54,994 nucleotides of DNA from NCBI GenBank assembly GCA_011525915.1, contig WYBM01000066.1:1-54994 (forward strand). Direction: 5' to 3'. Positions 8,607-17,157 of the stretch are shown piece by piece; the stretch's first letter is position 1, and each line of letters opens with the position of its first letter. The notes beneath the pieces were generated by a model. It did no database searches. It was not told the origin of the DNA and saw nothing but the letters and a program-made list of their open reading frames with translations. This DNA comes from Ardenticatenaceae bacterium (GTDB lineage Bacteria; Chloroflexota; Anaerolineae; Promineifilales; Promineifilaceae). The translations under genes were made by a program, and so were the position numbers.

Positions 8607-9851
8607 CTACCCTCTCTGCCAAAACCGCCGTGTGATAAAACCCATGATGATCACCGGCACCAGTGACAACAGGTGCAGCGGCCAGCGCCACCACCAGGGC
8701 ATGATGGCGGTGTAGGCAGGTGGTGATGGTTTTGTCAGCCAGGGCACGGCTGTTTTTGACCAGACCACAAAGGCATCCCCTATGGGCAGCAGGCCCAGAG
8801 CATAGCGGCGCTCATCCCTCACTTCAACGGCCCAGCCCAAGGCTTCACCTCCCTGCCAGATGGCTGCCGTCAATTCCGTATCACCATACACCCGGCTGGT
8901 ACCCAGAAACACGGCCGTGGCGGAAAGGCTGACGCCATCTATGAGTGGGCCGGAATCAATATCCCCCTGTCCCGGTTGAAAGACCGGGAACTCCAGCACG
9001 CCTGGCAGTCCCCACCGGGTCACCACATAATGCTGGCGAAATGTCTGGTAAGCAGCCTGGCCCCAGGTGGGATCAATATCCGCCAGAAACCACAAAATCA
9101 GCGTTTGAGAGGTGCCTCTGGCCCCTTGCCACGGCTGGCCCGTCTCAGCATCTGCCGTGTGAGGGACCAGGCCCGTGGACGGATCCAGGCGTTCCTGCAC
9201 CGCGGCCTGCCAGTTTCGGATGACCTCCTCATAGCGATCATCGATTAAAACGGTATGAACCCGCAAAGAAACAATGGCCGGAAAGGCGTCTACCGGCCAG
9301 GCCTGCCCCCAATAGGATGGCAAAAAGGGCGTGGCGCTGCGCCTGATAGCCACCGCAATGTCCCGCGAGCGCGCTTCAAACTCAGCCACTTCGTGGGGAT
9401 CCAAGGCCTGAGGCGGCTGCAAGAGCAGGATACCGGCCAACAAGTAATTACGCCAACCGGCATAGAACATGCCATACGGCGGGTCCAGGGCTGGCGGGAA
9501 AACGGCCGTGCCCGCTGGCTGGTCCAGGTGCCTAAGTGCCCAACGGGCCTCTGCCAGGGCCTCTTGCCTGGTAACACTGTCTGGCGGCGATTGCAACCCC
9601 ACATTAACCCAGGCCAGCCCGTAGAGGACGTAATTAAAAAAGTACCCTTCGGGAAAAAGGGCTTGCATGTCCCTGGCCGACCCGGCCGCCAGCGCCTGCC
9701 GCACAAAGTGTAACTGCGCCGCCACCTCTGGCGACACCTGCCCCTCTGGGGGCACGGCCGTATACAAACGGCCGTTGCATGTGGCCAGGGGAACCAGTAT
9801 CAACAACCCTGAAATAACAAGGATGATCCGGCGAAGGGTGATTTTGTTCAT
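8607..9851 (-). CDS. Membrane-anchored protein, probably alpha-helical toroid fold, unknown function
   Basis: The 414-residue product has an N-terminal hydrophobic segment (residues about 8-25, RIILVISGLLILVPLATC). A cysteine at its end could be a lipidation site but lacks a good lipobox. A second hydrophobic segment lies near 385-407, followed by a basic tail. The middle is helical and rich in aromatic residues, with a GDIDSGPLIDGVS stretch that resembles substrate-binding loops of alpha/alpha-barrel enzymes. That resemblance is an impression only. The gene is divergent from the WD40 kinase with 63 bp between starts, so the two may share a control region. The stop codon touches the heptad repeat array. 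I assign no function. Confidence 0.75.
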   Translation of the reverse strand: MNKITLRRIILVISGLLILVPLATCNGRLYTAVPPEGQVSPEVAAQLHFVRQALAAGSARDMQALFPEGYFFNYVLYGLAWVNVGLQSPPDSVTRQEALAEARWALRHLDQPAGTAVFPPALDPPYGMFYAGWRNYLLAGILLLQPPQALDPHEVAEFEARSRDIAVAIRRSATPFLPSYWGQAWPVDAFPAIVSLRVHTVLIDDRYEEVIRNWQAAVQERLDPSTGLVPHTADAETGQPWQGARGTSQTLILWFLADIDPTWGQAAYQTFRQHYVVTRWGLPGVLEFPVFQPGQGDIDSGPLIDGVSLSATAVFLGTSRVYGDTELTAAIWQGGEALGWAVEVRDERRYALGLLPIGDAFVVWSKTAVPWLTKPSPPAYTAIMPWWWRWPLHLLSLVPVIIMGFITRRFWQRG

Positions 9852-9914
9852 GGTCCGCAGAGTTTACGCTTTTCCCCATTTACAGCCAAAACAGGCCCAT
9901 GCTACAATCGGCCC

Positions 9915-12794
9915 ATGACTCCCCAAACCATTGGCCGTTATGAAATTCGGGAACAATTAGGACGCGGTGGCATGGCGACCGTCTTCCGCGCCTACGATCC
10001 GCGCTTCAAACGCGACGTCGCCGTCAAAATTCTGCCCCGTGAACTGCTGCTGGATGATCCGCAATTCCGCGCTCGTTTTGAACGCGAAGCGGAAACCATT
10101 GCCGCGCTGGAACACCCGGCTATTGTGCCTGTGTATGACTTTGGCGAAGAAAATGACCAACCCTACCTGGTAATGCGCCTGATGACCGGCGGCTCGCTGG
10201 CCGAACTTATTGCCCAGGGGCCGCTGCCCGCCCCCGAAGCTGCCCGCATTCTTAAACGGATTGGCTCCGCCCTGGATAAAGCCCATGAAAAAGGTGTTGT
10301 TCACCGTGACTTAAAGCCGGGCAACATTCTTTTTGACCAATACGGCGAGGCATTTCTGGCCGATTTTGGCATCGTCAGGCTGACACAATCGGGGTCGACG
10401 TTGACGGCCACCGGGGGCATTGTGGGCACACCCGCTTACATGAGCCCGGAGCAAATTCGCGGCAGCCAGCTAGACGGCCGTACAGACATCTATGCCCTGG
10501 GCATTATTGTCTTTGAAATGCTCACCGGGCAGAAACCGTATGCAGCCGACACCCCGGCCATGATGTTGGTGAAGCAGATCACCGAACCCATGCCGCGCGT
10601 ATTGGAAGTAAACCCTGATCTGCCGCCTGGCTGTGAATATGTCATCACCCGGGCCACCGCCAAAGAAGTGGGGGAACGCTTTGACAAAGCCAGCGAACTG
10701 GCAGACACGTTGGACTCTGCCCTGCAGGGGCAAACGTTTGACTTGCCCCCCACACAAGTGGCGGCCACACAAGTGGCGGCTACAAAAACCGCCGCACCCG
10801 CGCCGACGACACCACCTACACCGCGCCGCCGGCCGCCGGTGTGGGTCTGGCTGGTAGCGGTGGGCGGCCTGGTGCTGGCCTGTTTTTGTAGCCTGGCGGC
10901 GCTAAACACTATACAAAAGCAGGCGGGGTCTCCAACACAAACAGACGGGTCTGCCGCTGTACCGGCTGTTAACCCGCCTGACGGAGACACGGCCGCCGTG
11001 CCTGCGGCTCCTATTACCGTAGATAACATCACCCAGCTAGAACCGCTCTTGCGATTGGGCCGAGGGACAGTAGAGGCGGTTACCCTTAGCCCGGATGGAA
11101 ATCGTCTGGCTCTGGGCGGCACCCTGGGCGTCTGGGTTTACGATGCCCATAGTCTGGAACCTATGCAACTGCTGCACGGGCATGCAGATCGGGTCACGGC
11201 CGTGGCCTGGTCACCTGACGCCCGCCAGATCGCTTCCGCCAGTTGGGATGCCACCATCCGCCTATGGGATGTGGCATCAGGCCAGCAAACCGGCATCATC
11301 ACCGGGGAAGACCAGTTCATTGCCCTGGCCTGGTCACCCGATGACGCCACGCTGGCGGCGGCTACCTGGGGCAGCCCGGTGCAGTTATGGGACCCGGTGA
11401 GCGGTCAGCTCGTTGGTGAATTGCCCGGCCACGAAGGTTCCATTACCCGACTGGCCTGGTCACCTGATGGCACTTTCCTGGCCTCAGCCGATAATGCTGA
11501 GGCGTCTACGGTGCGGTTATGGGATGTAGCGGCGGGGACAGAAACGGCCGTACTCGGGGGGCACGACGGCGAGATTGCCAACCTGACCTGGTCACCGGAT
11601 GGTTCACGGCTCATTTCCAGCGGGCTAAACGACACCACGGCGCGTGTCTGGGGGGTAGATGGCACGGAACAACTGGTGCTGACCGCCCACGAATACGGTG
11701 TGTATGATGCTGCCTGGTCGCCAGATGGGGCCACCATCCTCACCACGGGCGGTGACGGCCAGATGCGCCTGTGGGATGCCGCCGCCGGCCGCCAGATACG
11801 GACACTGCCAGGCACGATGAGCGCGGCCATTCGCTTGATCTGGTTGGCAAACAGTAACCAGATCATTCTCTTCCTGGCCAACGGCACCATTTTACAGATG
11901 GATGCGGTCAGTGAAACAGTGACCCACGAATTGCGTGAACATACGGCCGGTGTATGGGACGTGGCCTGGTCGCCAGACGGCACCCAGTTGGCCACGGCCA
12001 ACAACGACGCCACAGTACGCCTATGGCAGGCGGCCACGGGTGAACAACTGGCCGTTTTAGAAGGGCACGCGTATGGGGTCACGGCCGTGGCCTGGTCGGC
12101 CGATGGTGCCGTGTTGGCTTCCGGCAGCGAAGATAGTTTGGTGCGCCTTTGGGACGTAGCCCAGCAGTTGGAAGTTGGGCAGTGGCAGCATCCAGAAAAC
12201 GGCGGCCTTAGTACGCTGGCCTTTGCCCCCAACGGGCCGCAGCTGGCTATTGGTGACTGGGCCGGGCATGTTTGGTTGTGGGACGTGGAAAACAAAACCG
12301 TCCTGGCTGAGTGGCAGGCACATGAAGAGTCGGTGACCCGCATCGTCTGGTCACCCGATGGGGCCGAGATAGCTACCAGCGGTCGGGATGCGGCCGTGCG
12401 CATTTGGGACGGGGCCGCGGGCGAACTGCGGGCGGAACTGGCCGGGCACGGGGACGTCGTCAGCGACGTGGCCTGGTCACCTGACGGCGCCCAACTGGTC
12501 ACAGGCAGCCACGACGGCCGTGTGCGGGTGTGGGATAGAGCCTCTGGCCAGGAAGTATGGCAGCAAGAGCAGGGCGACCTGGTCATGAGTGTAGCCTGGT
12601 CACCTCAGGGCTTCCCGCTGGTTTCCAGCCGGTATGATGGTGTGATCTTTTTTTGGGACCCGGCCAATGGGCGGCAGCTCCAGGAAATGGGCGGGCATGT
12701 GGGGTCTGTAGAGTCACTGGCCTGGTCGCCTGATGGGGCCTGGCTGGCCTCTGGCAGTGCCGACGGCACGGCCGTTATGTGGGCTGTGCCGTAG
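9915..12794 (+). CDS. Transmembrane Hanks-type Ser/Thr protein kinase with 14 WD40 repeats
   Basis: Residues about 6-270 form a complete kinase domain: glycine loop GRGGMATV, VAVKIL lysine, HRDLKPGN at about 129, DFG, and GTPAYMSPEQ in the activation segment. A Thr/Pro/Ala-rich linker leads to one transmembrane helix at about 307-330 (VWVWLVAVGGLVLACF). From about 375 to the end I count 14 WD40 blades from their recurring AWSPDG cores, enough for two seven-bladed propellers outside the membrane. Blades 7 (IWLANS) and 10 (AFAPNG) are the most diverged. The expected role is a signalling receptor that phosphorylates cytoplasmic targets in response to an external ligand or partner. The ligand is unknown. 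No strong ribosome site precedes the ATG. Confidence 0.93.
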   Translation: MTPQTIGRYEIREQLGRGGMATVFRAYDPRFKRDVAVKILPRELLLDDPQFRARFEREAETIAALEHPAIVPVYDFGEENDQPYLVMRLMTGGSLAELIAQGPLPAPEAARILKRIGSALDKAHEKGVVHRDLKPGNILFDQYGEAFLADFGIVRLTQSGSTLTATGGIVGTPAYMSPEQIRGSQLDGRTDIYALGIIVFEMLTGQKPYAADTPAMMLVKQITEPMPRVLEVNPDLPPGCEYVITRATAKEVGERFDKASELADTLDSALQGQTFDLPPTQVAATQVAATKTAAPAPTTPPTPRRRPPVWVWLVAVGGLVLACFCSLAALNTIQKQAGSPTQTDGSAAVPAVNPPDGDTAAVPAAPITVDNITQLEPLLRLGRGTVEAVTLSPDGNRLALGGTLGVWVYDAHSLEPMQLLHGHADRVTAVAWSPDARQIASASWDATIRLWDVASGQQTGIITGEDQFIALAWSPDDATLAAATWGSPVQLWDPVSGQLVGELPGHEGSITRLAWSPDGTFLASADNAEASTVRLWDVAAGTETAVLGGHDGEIANLTWSPDGSRLISSGLNDTTARVWGVDGTEQLVLTAHEYGVYDAAWSPDGATILTTGGDGQMRLWDAAAGRQIRTLPGTMSAAIRLIWLANSNQIILFLANGTILQMDAVSETVTHELREHTAGVWDVAWSPDGTQLATANNDATVRLWQAATGEQLAVLEGHAYGVTAVAWSADGAVLASGSEDSLVRLWDVAQQLEVGQWQHPENGGLSTLAFAPNGPQLAIGDWAGHVWLWDVENKTVLAEWQAHEESVTRIVWSPDGAEIATSGRDAAVRIWDGAAGELRAELAGHGDVVSDVAWSPDGAQLVTGSHDGRVRVWDRASGQEVWQQEQGDLVMSVAWSPQGFPLVSSRYDGVIFFWDPANGRQLQEMGGHVGSVESLAWSPDGAWLASGSADGTAVMWAVP

Positions 12795-12802
12795 CCAGAT
12801 GC

Positions 12803-14674
12803 TTAATCCAGATGCGCTTTTACCGCTTCGGCCACCTCCACGGGAATGCCGGGTACGGTAGCGATCTCCTCTACGGTGGCCTGGCGAATGCCATCCAGGG
12901 AAGTAAAGCGATCTAACAGCAGTTTGCGCCGCTTGGGGCCAATACCGGGAATACTGTCTAAAATGGAGGCGGTGCCCACCTTGGCCCGGCGTTTACGGTG
13001 ACCTTCATTGGCAAAACGGTGTGCCTCGTCGCGCACCCGCTGCACCAGGTACAACCCTTGTGACCGCCGATCCAGCAAGATGGATTGCAGCTTGCCGGGC
13101 ACAAACAACTCTTCTTCGCGCTTGGCCAATCCGGCCAGCGGCACCTCATCTTCCAGGCCAAATTCCCGCAGCACCTCTACAGCCATGCTCAGCTGCCCCT
13201 TGCCGCCATCGACAATCAGCAAATCAGGCAAGATAGCCCAGGCGGTATCTTTTTGCTTGCCAATCTGGCTGGGGTCGTGCAGTTCACCTGCTTCTGACTC
13301 TTTATAACGCTGAAAGCGGCGGGTTAATGTTTCCTTCATGGCACCAAAGTCATCATTGGTGACGGTCTGGATATTAAAGCGGCGGTAATCACTCTTTTTG
13401 GGCGCTCCCTGGACAAAAACAACCATCGAAGCGACGGTATTGGTGCCCTGTGTGTGGCTGATGTCATAACATTCAATGCGCGCTGGGGGTGAGGGCAAAT
13501 CGAGCGCTTCCTGTAGTTCGGCCATGGCCTGCACGTGTTTGGAGCGGTCAGCCTCCCACTGCTGGCGGATGGTGTTGAGCGTATCCTGGGCATTGGTGGC
13601 GGCCATTTGCACCAGTTCTTTCTTTTTGCCCTTCTGCGGCACGGTAATGGTAACTTTGGTGCTGCGCTTTTGCCGCAGCCACTCTTCGATGACCATGGCC
13701 TCGGAAACCTGATGAGGCAGCAGCACTTCTTTGGGAATGTGGGCGGCTTCATCGTAGAAGCGGGTCATAAATTCGCTCAATATGTCTTCGTCGCTCTCCC
13801 CTTCGGCGCCGTCAAGCATAAAGTATTCCCGGCCAATGAGCTTGCCATAGCGAATGAAAAAGACCTGGACGCAGGCATCCCCCTGGTCACGGGCAAAGGC
13901 GATCACGTCTTGATCTGCATTGGCAGCGGAGATAACCTTTTGTTTAGCCACCACTTTGGTCACGGCCGTGAGCTGATCCCGGTACTCCGCCGCTTTCTCA
14001 AATTGCAGGTTTTCCGCCGCCTGGGCCATCTTCTGTTTAATATCATGCACGATGTGTTCTGACTTGCCATTCAGGAAATCCATCAGACCTTGAATCATAG
14101 CCCGGTACTGTTCCCGGTTCACTGCACCGATACAAGGACCATTGCACAGTTTAATGTCGTAATAGAGACAGGCGCGTTCATCCTGGCCGGTGATCACCCG
14201 ATCACAGGTGAGATATGGGAAAATTTTCCGCAGCATATCCAGTGTTTGATGCACCGCCCAAACAGACGTATAGGGGCCAAAGTAACGCGAACCATCACGC
14301 TCCATGCGCCGGGTGACGGTTACTTTGGGGAAGTCCTCGGCCCAATGGACTTTAATGTAGGGGTAACGTTTGTCATCCTTAAGCCGGATGTTGTATTTGG
14401 GCTTATGCTTTTTGATAAGCGTGTTTTCCAGCAGCAGCGCTTCCAGTTCACTCTCGGTGGTGATGATTTCCAGATCAGCAATTTCGCGGCGCAGCCGGGC
14501 AGTTTTCACCGAGTCTACATTTTCGTGAAAGTAGGAGCGCACGCGGTTGCGCAAATTGATGGCTTTGCCGACGTAAATGATGGTGTCATATTTATCTTTA
14601 TGTAAATAAACACCCGGTTTAGCCGGCAGCTTTTTCAGCAGTTCCTGGATGTTTTCGGGGGGAGAATAGGCCAT
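12803..14674 (-). CDS. uvrC: UvrABC excinuclease subunit C
   Basis: UvrC makes both incisions flanking a lesion in nucleotide excision repair, in the cytoplasm with UvrA and UvrB. The 623-residue product has normal family length. It shows the GIY-YIG nuclease at the N-terminus (GVYLHK, IYVGKA, residues about 20-95), the UVR motif that binds UvrB (FEKAAEYRDQL, about 205-235), the RNase-H-like nuclease with VDGGKGQL, and the C-terminal helix-hairpin-helix pair (GIGPKRRKLLL). The ATG lies 9 nt after a 40-codon ORF that has a strong ribosome site, so translation may be coupled. The promoter is probably at 14843-14871. The 3' end is convergent with the WD40 kinase, only 8 bp away. Confidence 0.97.
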   Translation of the reverse strand: MAYSPPENIQELLKKLPAKPGVYLHKDKYDTIIYVGKAINLRNRVRSYFHENVDSVKTARLRREIADLEIITTESELEALLLENTLIKKHKPKYNIRLKDDKRYPYIKVHWAEDFPKVTVTRRMERDGSRYFGPYTSVWAVHQTLDMLRKIFPYLTCDRVITGQDERACLYYDIKLCNGPCIGAVNREQYRAMIQGLMDFLNGKSEHIVHDIKQKMAQAAENLQFEKAAEYRDQLTAVTKVVAKQKVISAANADQDVIAFARDQGDACVQVFFIRYGKLIGREYFMLDGAEGESDEDILSEFMTRFYDEAAHIPKEVLLPHQVSEAMVIEEWLRQKRSTKVTITVPQKGKKKELVQMAATNAQDTLNTIRQQWEADRSKHVQAMAELQEALDLPSPPARIECYDISHTQGTNTVASMVVFVQGAPKKSDYRRFNIQTVTNDDFGAMKETLTRRFQRYKESEAGELHDPSQIGKQKDTAWAILPDLLIVDGGKGQLSMAVEVLREFGLEDEVPLAGLAKREEELFVPGKLQSILLDRRSQGLYLVQRVRDEAHRFANEGHRKRRAKVGTASILDSIPGIGPKRRKLLLDRFTSLDGIRQATVEEIATVPGIPVEVAEAVKAHLD

Positions 14675-14683
14675 TGTTACTTC

Positions 14684-14806
14684 TTAATTAAGCAGGGTAT
14701 ACAGAGATTGATACACTTGTCGGGCATATTGCAGGTATTCTTCGTAGCTCATTTTGAGGCGCTGTGGCGCCGCTGTTGGCATCGTATTCAGGGCTGCCAT
14801 TTTCAT
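14684..14806 (-). CDS. Small ORF immediately upstream of uvrC
   Basis: A 40-codon frame (38 from the second ATG at 14800) has AAAGGAG well placed before the second ATG. It reads MAALNTMPTAAPQRL then KMSYEEYLQYARQ and ends TLLN, with the stop 9 nt before the uvrC start. The SYEEYL stretch recalls the beginning of Uma2-family nuclease-like proteins, so it may be a 5' remnant of such a gene. It could equally be a genuine small protein or a leader that couples translation to uvrC. Confidence 0.5.
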   Translation of the reverse strand: MKMAALNTMPTAAPQRLKMSYEEYLQYARQVYQSLYTLLN

Positions 14807-14842
14807 GCTCCTTTCTTGCTACCCATTGACTAACTTGCGTCT

Positions 14843-14871
14843 ATTATAGCTCATTTGGTCGAAGGTGTGAC
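14843..14871 (-). promoter_or_regulatory. Probable promoter for the small ORF and uvrC
   Basis: Read on the minus strand this is GTCACA, 17 nt, then a perfect TATAAT (complement of 14843-14848). The -35 overlaps a copy of the ACGGCCGT octamer (14870-14877). The start of transcription would fall about 30 nt before the small ORF. Confidence 0.6.
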
Positions 14872-14997
14872 GGCCGTTGGTCACCAAAAACCACCTGTTT
14901 TTCCAGTGGTAACATCTCTAAAATGAACAGGGACACATAATGGTTGCCTCGCCACAATGCATATAAACGCCCTCTTTTAGTCACCAGGAGAAAACAC

Positions 14998-15231
14998 ATG
15001 AAAATTGGATTGCAAATTCCTAACTTTACCTGGCCGGGTGGCAGCACCACCCTGGCGGACATCGCCCAAACAGCCGACAATGCCGTTTTTGCCAGCCTAA
15101 ATGGCTGGAAGAAACATTGCAAATTGCCCACCAGATGTGGGCGAAAGAGGTAACACCCTATAACGGCAAACAGTTCCAACTGGCCGCGCCCATTTATAAC
15201 CCCATGCCGCTGTCCAAACCCCACCCACCTT
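14998..15231 (+). pseudogene. Decayed LLM-class (F420/flavin-type) oxidoreductase
   Basis: After a good ribosome site (CCAGGAG) the frame starts MKIGLQIPNFTWPGG and continues through ADIAQTADNAVFASL, typical of the N-terminus of luciferase-like F420-dependent oxidoreductases. Near 15100 the sequence jumps, in another frame, to LEETLQIAHQMWAKE and then VTPYNGKQFQLA and PLSKPHPP, which in intact homologues lie well over 100 residues later. After PHPP homology ends abruptly. A large internal out-of-frame deletion plus loss of the C-terminal part therefore removed the active site. The family assignment is from memory of the motif order. Confidence 0.75.
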
Positions 15232-15307
15232 CAGCCACGGTGATCACGGATGACTGCGAACCGCTTAGGGTGCGTTCAGAAACAACTTTGGACTTTTGCC
15301 AGGTAAT

Positions 15308-15378
15308 CAGTCATCAGTGTCCAGTCATCAGTCCAGAAGATCACCGAACTGATCACTGACAACTGGACACTGATCACT
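15308..15378. repeat. Heptad element: four CAGTNNN facing four ACTGNNN units
   Basis: The left arm 15308-15335 is four heptads beginning CAGT and the right arm 15348-15378 is four beginning ACTG plus ACT. The arms share an exact 13-bp complementary core (ATCAGTGTCCAGT) and further TCAGT pairing, giving a long hairpin. It lies between the decayed oxidoreductase and the 3' end of the propeller lipoprotein gene. Confidence 0.85.
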
Positions 15379-15409
15379 TTTAAACATCAAGTTCATTGTA
15401 AACGATCCC

Positions 15410-17038
15410 TTAGGGGACCACGATTTCTGGCTGCCAATGGTAGGCATGGGGTTCAGCACCCAGCACGGCCGTCAGGTCATACAAATAATCACCGTCCGCC
15501 ACGCCATAATAGACATGCGTGTCAAAGCTAGACACCATGATGACCCCATAGCCATCCCTTGACCAGGCCGCACTGGCGGCCCCGGGCACAAATGGCAGCG
15601 GCGGCGAGGCATTCACCCGTTCCGGCGTCTCATTAAACGACGTCAGGTGGTAGGCACCCGCAGCTGGCACCAGGGCGTCCTGGGCAAACAAGACGTAAGC
15701 AAAACGGCCGTCTTCCAGGTATTGCTGCCCAGCGGCCCCCACATTCTCAGCAGATAACAGCACAGACTCCTCCATAATGACACTATTCTGCTCCGGTTGG
15801 AAGCGCCATAATTCTGCCCGTGGTTGGAACGTGCCGGATCCTGTTTCCGAGCGCAGCACAAACAGGCGATGGTCAGGCATCCACATCACTTCGGTGGGAA
15901 ATTCGTTGACGTATACGAAGGTGTCAGGTACGTCTACCACCGTGCGTGTGGGCACGTCAAAGACTGCCCGGTTACCGCCTTCCCAGACACCTTTCCAGAG
16001 CAGCAGGTAACGGCCGTTGCCCGCCCAGGCAATAGGTGAGTACACGGTCGCCTCATCAGAGGAACTAACCGCCGGGTCGAAGGGCCGGTTGAGTAATAAC
16101 TTTTCCGGTTCCTTCCCGGCCAGGTTGCGCAGCCACACGGCCGCCTGGTCATTCCAGGCGAGCAAGGTGTTGTCCGGGTGCCAGGCAAGCTCCCGGCAAA
16201 AGGTCTGGCAGGCAGCCACGTCTACCACCGGGCCAGGGCTTCCGCCCCCGGTCGCCAGGAAATAGACATGGTATATTGGCTGACCAGCCGCATCTACCCC
16301 ATAGTTACCGTTCAGGCTGGCACCCACGAAGCCCACATGCTGCCCATCGGGTGACAGCGCCACACTGCGCAGGTTGTCCACACGGGGCACAATGCGCCAA
16401 CCCTCACCGCTGACCAGGTCCATAAACCAGAGTTCATGCTGGGGCCCTACAATCGCGTGCTGAGTGTTGTCCACAGGGTTGGTACGGGTGACAACCTCTG
16501 AGGCCGTCAACCGGGCGATGGCCGCTCGCTTGCCATCGGCACTCACGGAAAAGTCTGTCACGTCGCCTACGACCGGGTTCCAGTGGCTGGTGTTTTCCCG
16601 CACCCGGTCAGCCGGCACGGGGCCAGGTAACAAGATGTCAATCTGGCCGCTGCGGTGGTTCCAACGCTTAAACGCACCATCAGCGATAAAGAGCAGATCA
16701 CGGCTGGCAGGAGGCAGCGAGCCGCCGGTGACAGCCTGCACGGGGGGATTGGTGACGGGTGTAATCATCGGTATGGCGGTAGCCGTAAGGGTGGGGGTTG
16801 GCTGCGGCCTGATTTCTACACCAGGCACGGCCGTGCCGCTGATGACCTGTCCTGGGGCGAGCGTAGGGGCTACGGTTGTGCCGCCAGCAACACCACCATC
16901 ACTCACATTCACGTTTGGCGGCGGCAGAATCGGCGTCGGTTCTGTTTCCGCTTCAGCCCCACAAGCAGCCAGCAGACTAAGACTTACGATCAGCCCGATC
17001 ATAATCAAAAAACGATAGAATAGTGGTAGTTTTGTCAC
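15410..17038 (-). CDS. Lipoprotein with TolB/WD40-like beta-propeller
   Basis: I choose GTG 17038 as start because GAGG lies 6 nt before it; the frame reaches 17050. The 542-residue product opens with a lipoprotein signal (RFLIMIGLIVSLSLLAAC), the lipobox LLAAC placing the lipidated cysteine near residue 26. A Thr/Pro-rich linker follows, then a repetitive region with propeller-like blades (ALSPDGQHVGF, ELAWHPDNTLLAW, AASAAWSRDG). It should be anchored on the outer face of the cytoplasmic membrane. Substrate or partner is unknown. It is divergent from the methyltransferase at 17158. Confidence 0.8.
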   Translation of the reverse strand: MTKLPLFYRFLIMIGLIVSLSLLAACGAEAETEPTPILPPPNVNVSDGGVAGGTTVAPTLAPGQVISGTAVPGVEIRPQPTPTLTATAIPMITPVTNPPVQAVTGGSLPPASRDLLFIADGAFKRWNHRSGQIDILLPGPVPADRVRENTSHWNPVVGDVTDFSVSADGKRAAIARLTASEVVTRTNPVDNTQHAIVGPQHELWFMDLVSGEGWRIVPRVDNLRSVALSPDGQHVGFVGASLNGNYGVDAAGQPIYHVYFLATGGGSPGPVVDVAACQTFCRELAWHPDNTLLAWNDQAAVWLRNLAGKEPEKLLLNRPFDPAVSSSDEATVYSPIAWAGNGRYLLLWKGVWEGGNRAVFDVPTRTVVDVPDTFVYVNEFPTEVMWMPDHRLFVLRSETGSGTFQPRAELWRFQPEQNSVIMEESVLLSAENVGAAGQQYLEDGRFAYVLFAQDALVPAAGAYHLTSFNETPERVNASPPLPFVPGAASAAWSRDGYGVIMVSSFDTHVYYGVADGDYLYDLTAVLGAEPHAYHWQPEIVVP

Positions 17039-17157
17039 AAGTTGCCTCACATTTGTTGATTAAAATAGTTGATGCCAGTGTAAAAGATAGAAGATTGTAT
17101 TGCCATACGGCCGTACCACAAAGAGACAACGACTACCTGATGACCAAGGAGACAAGC

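Noticed and set aside
11405..12586. 393-codon minus-strand open frame
   Set aside because: Antisense shadow of the repeated WD40 blades; its repeats mirror them.
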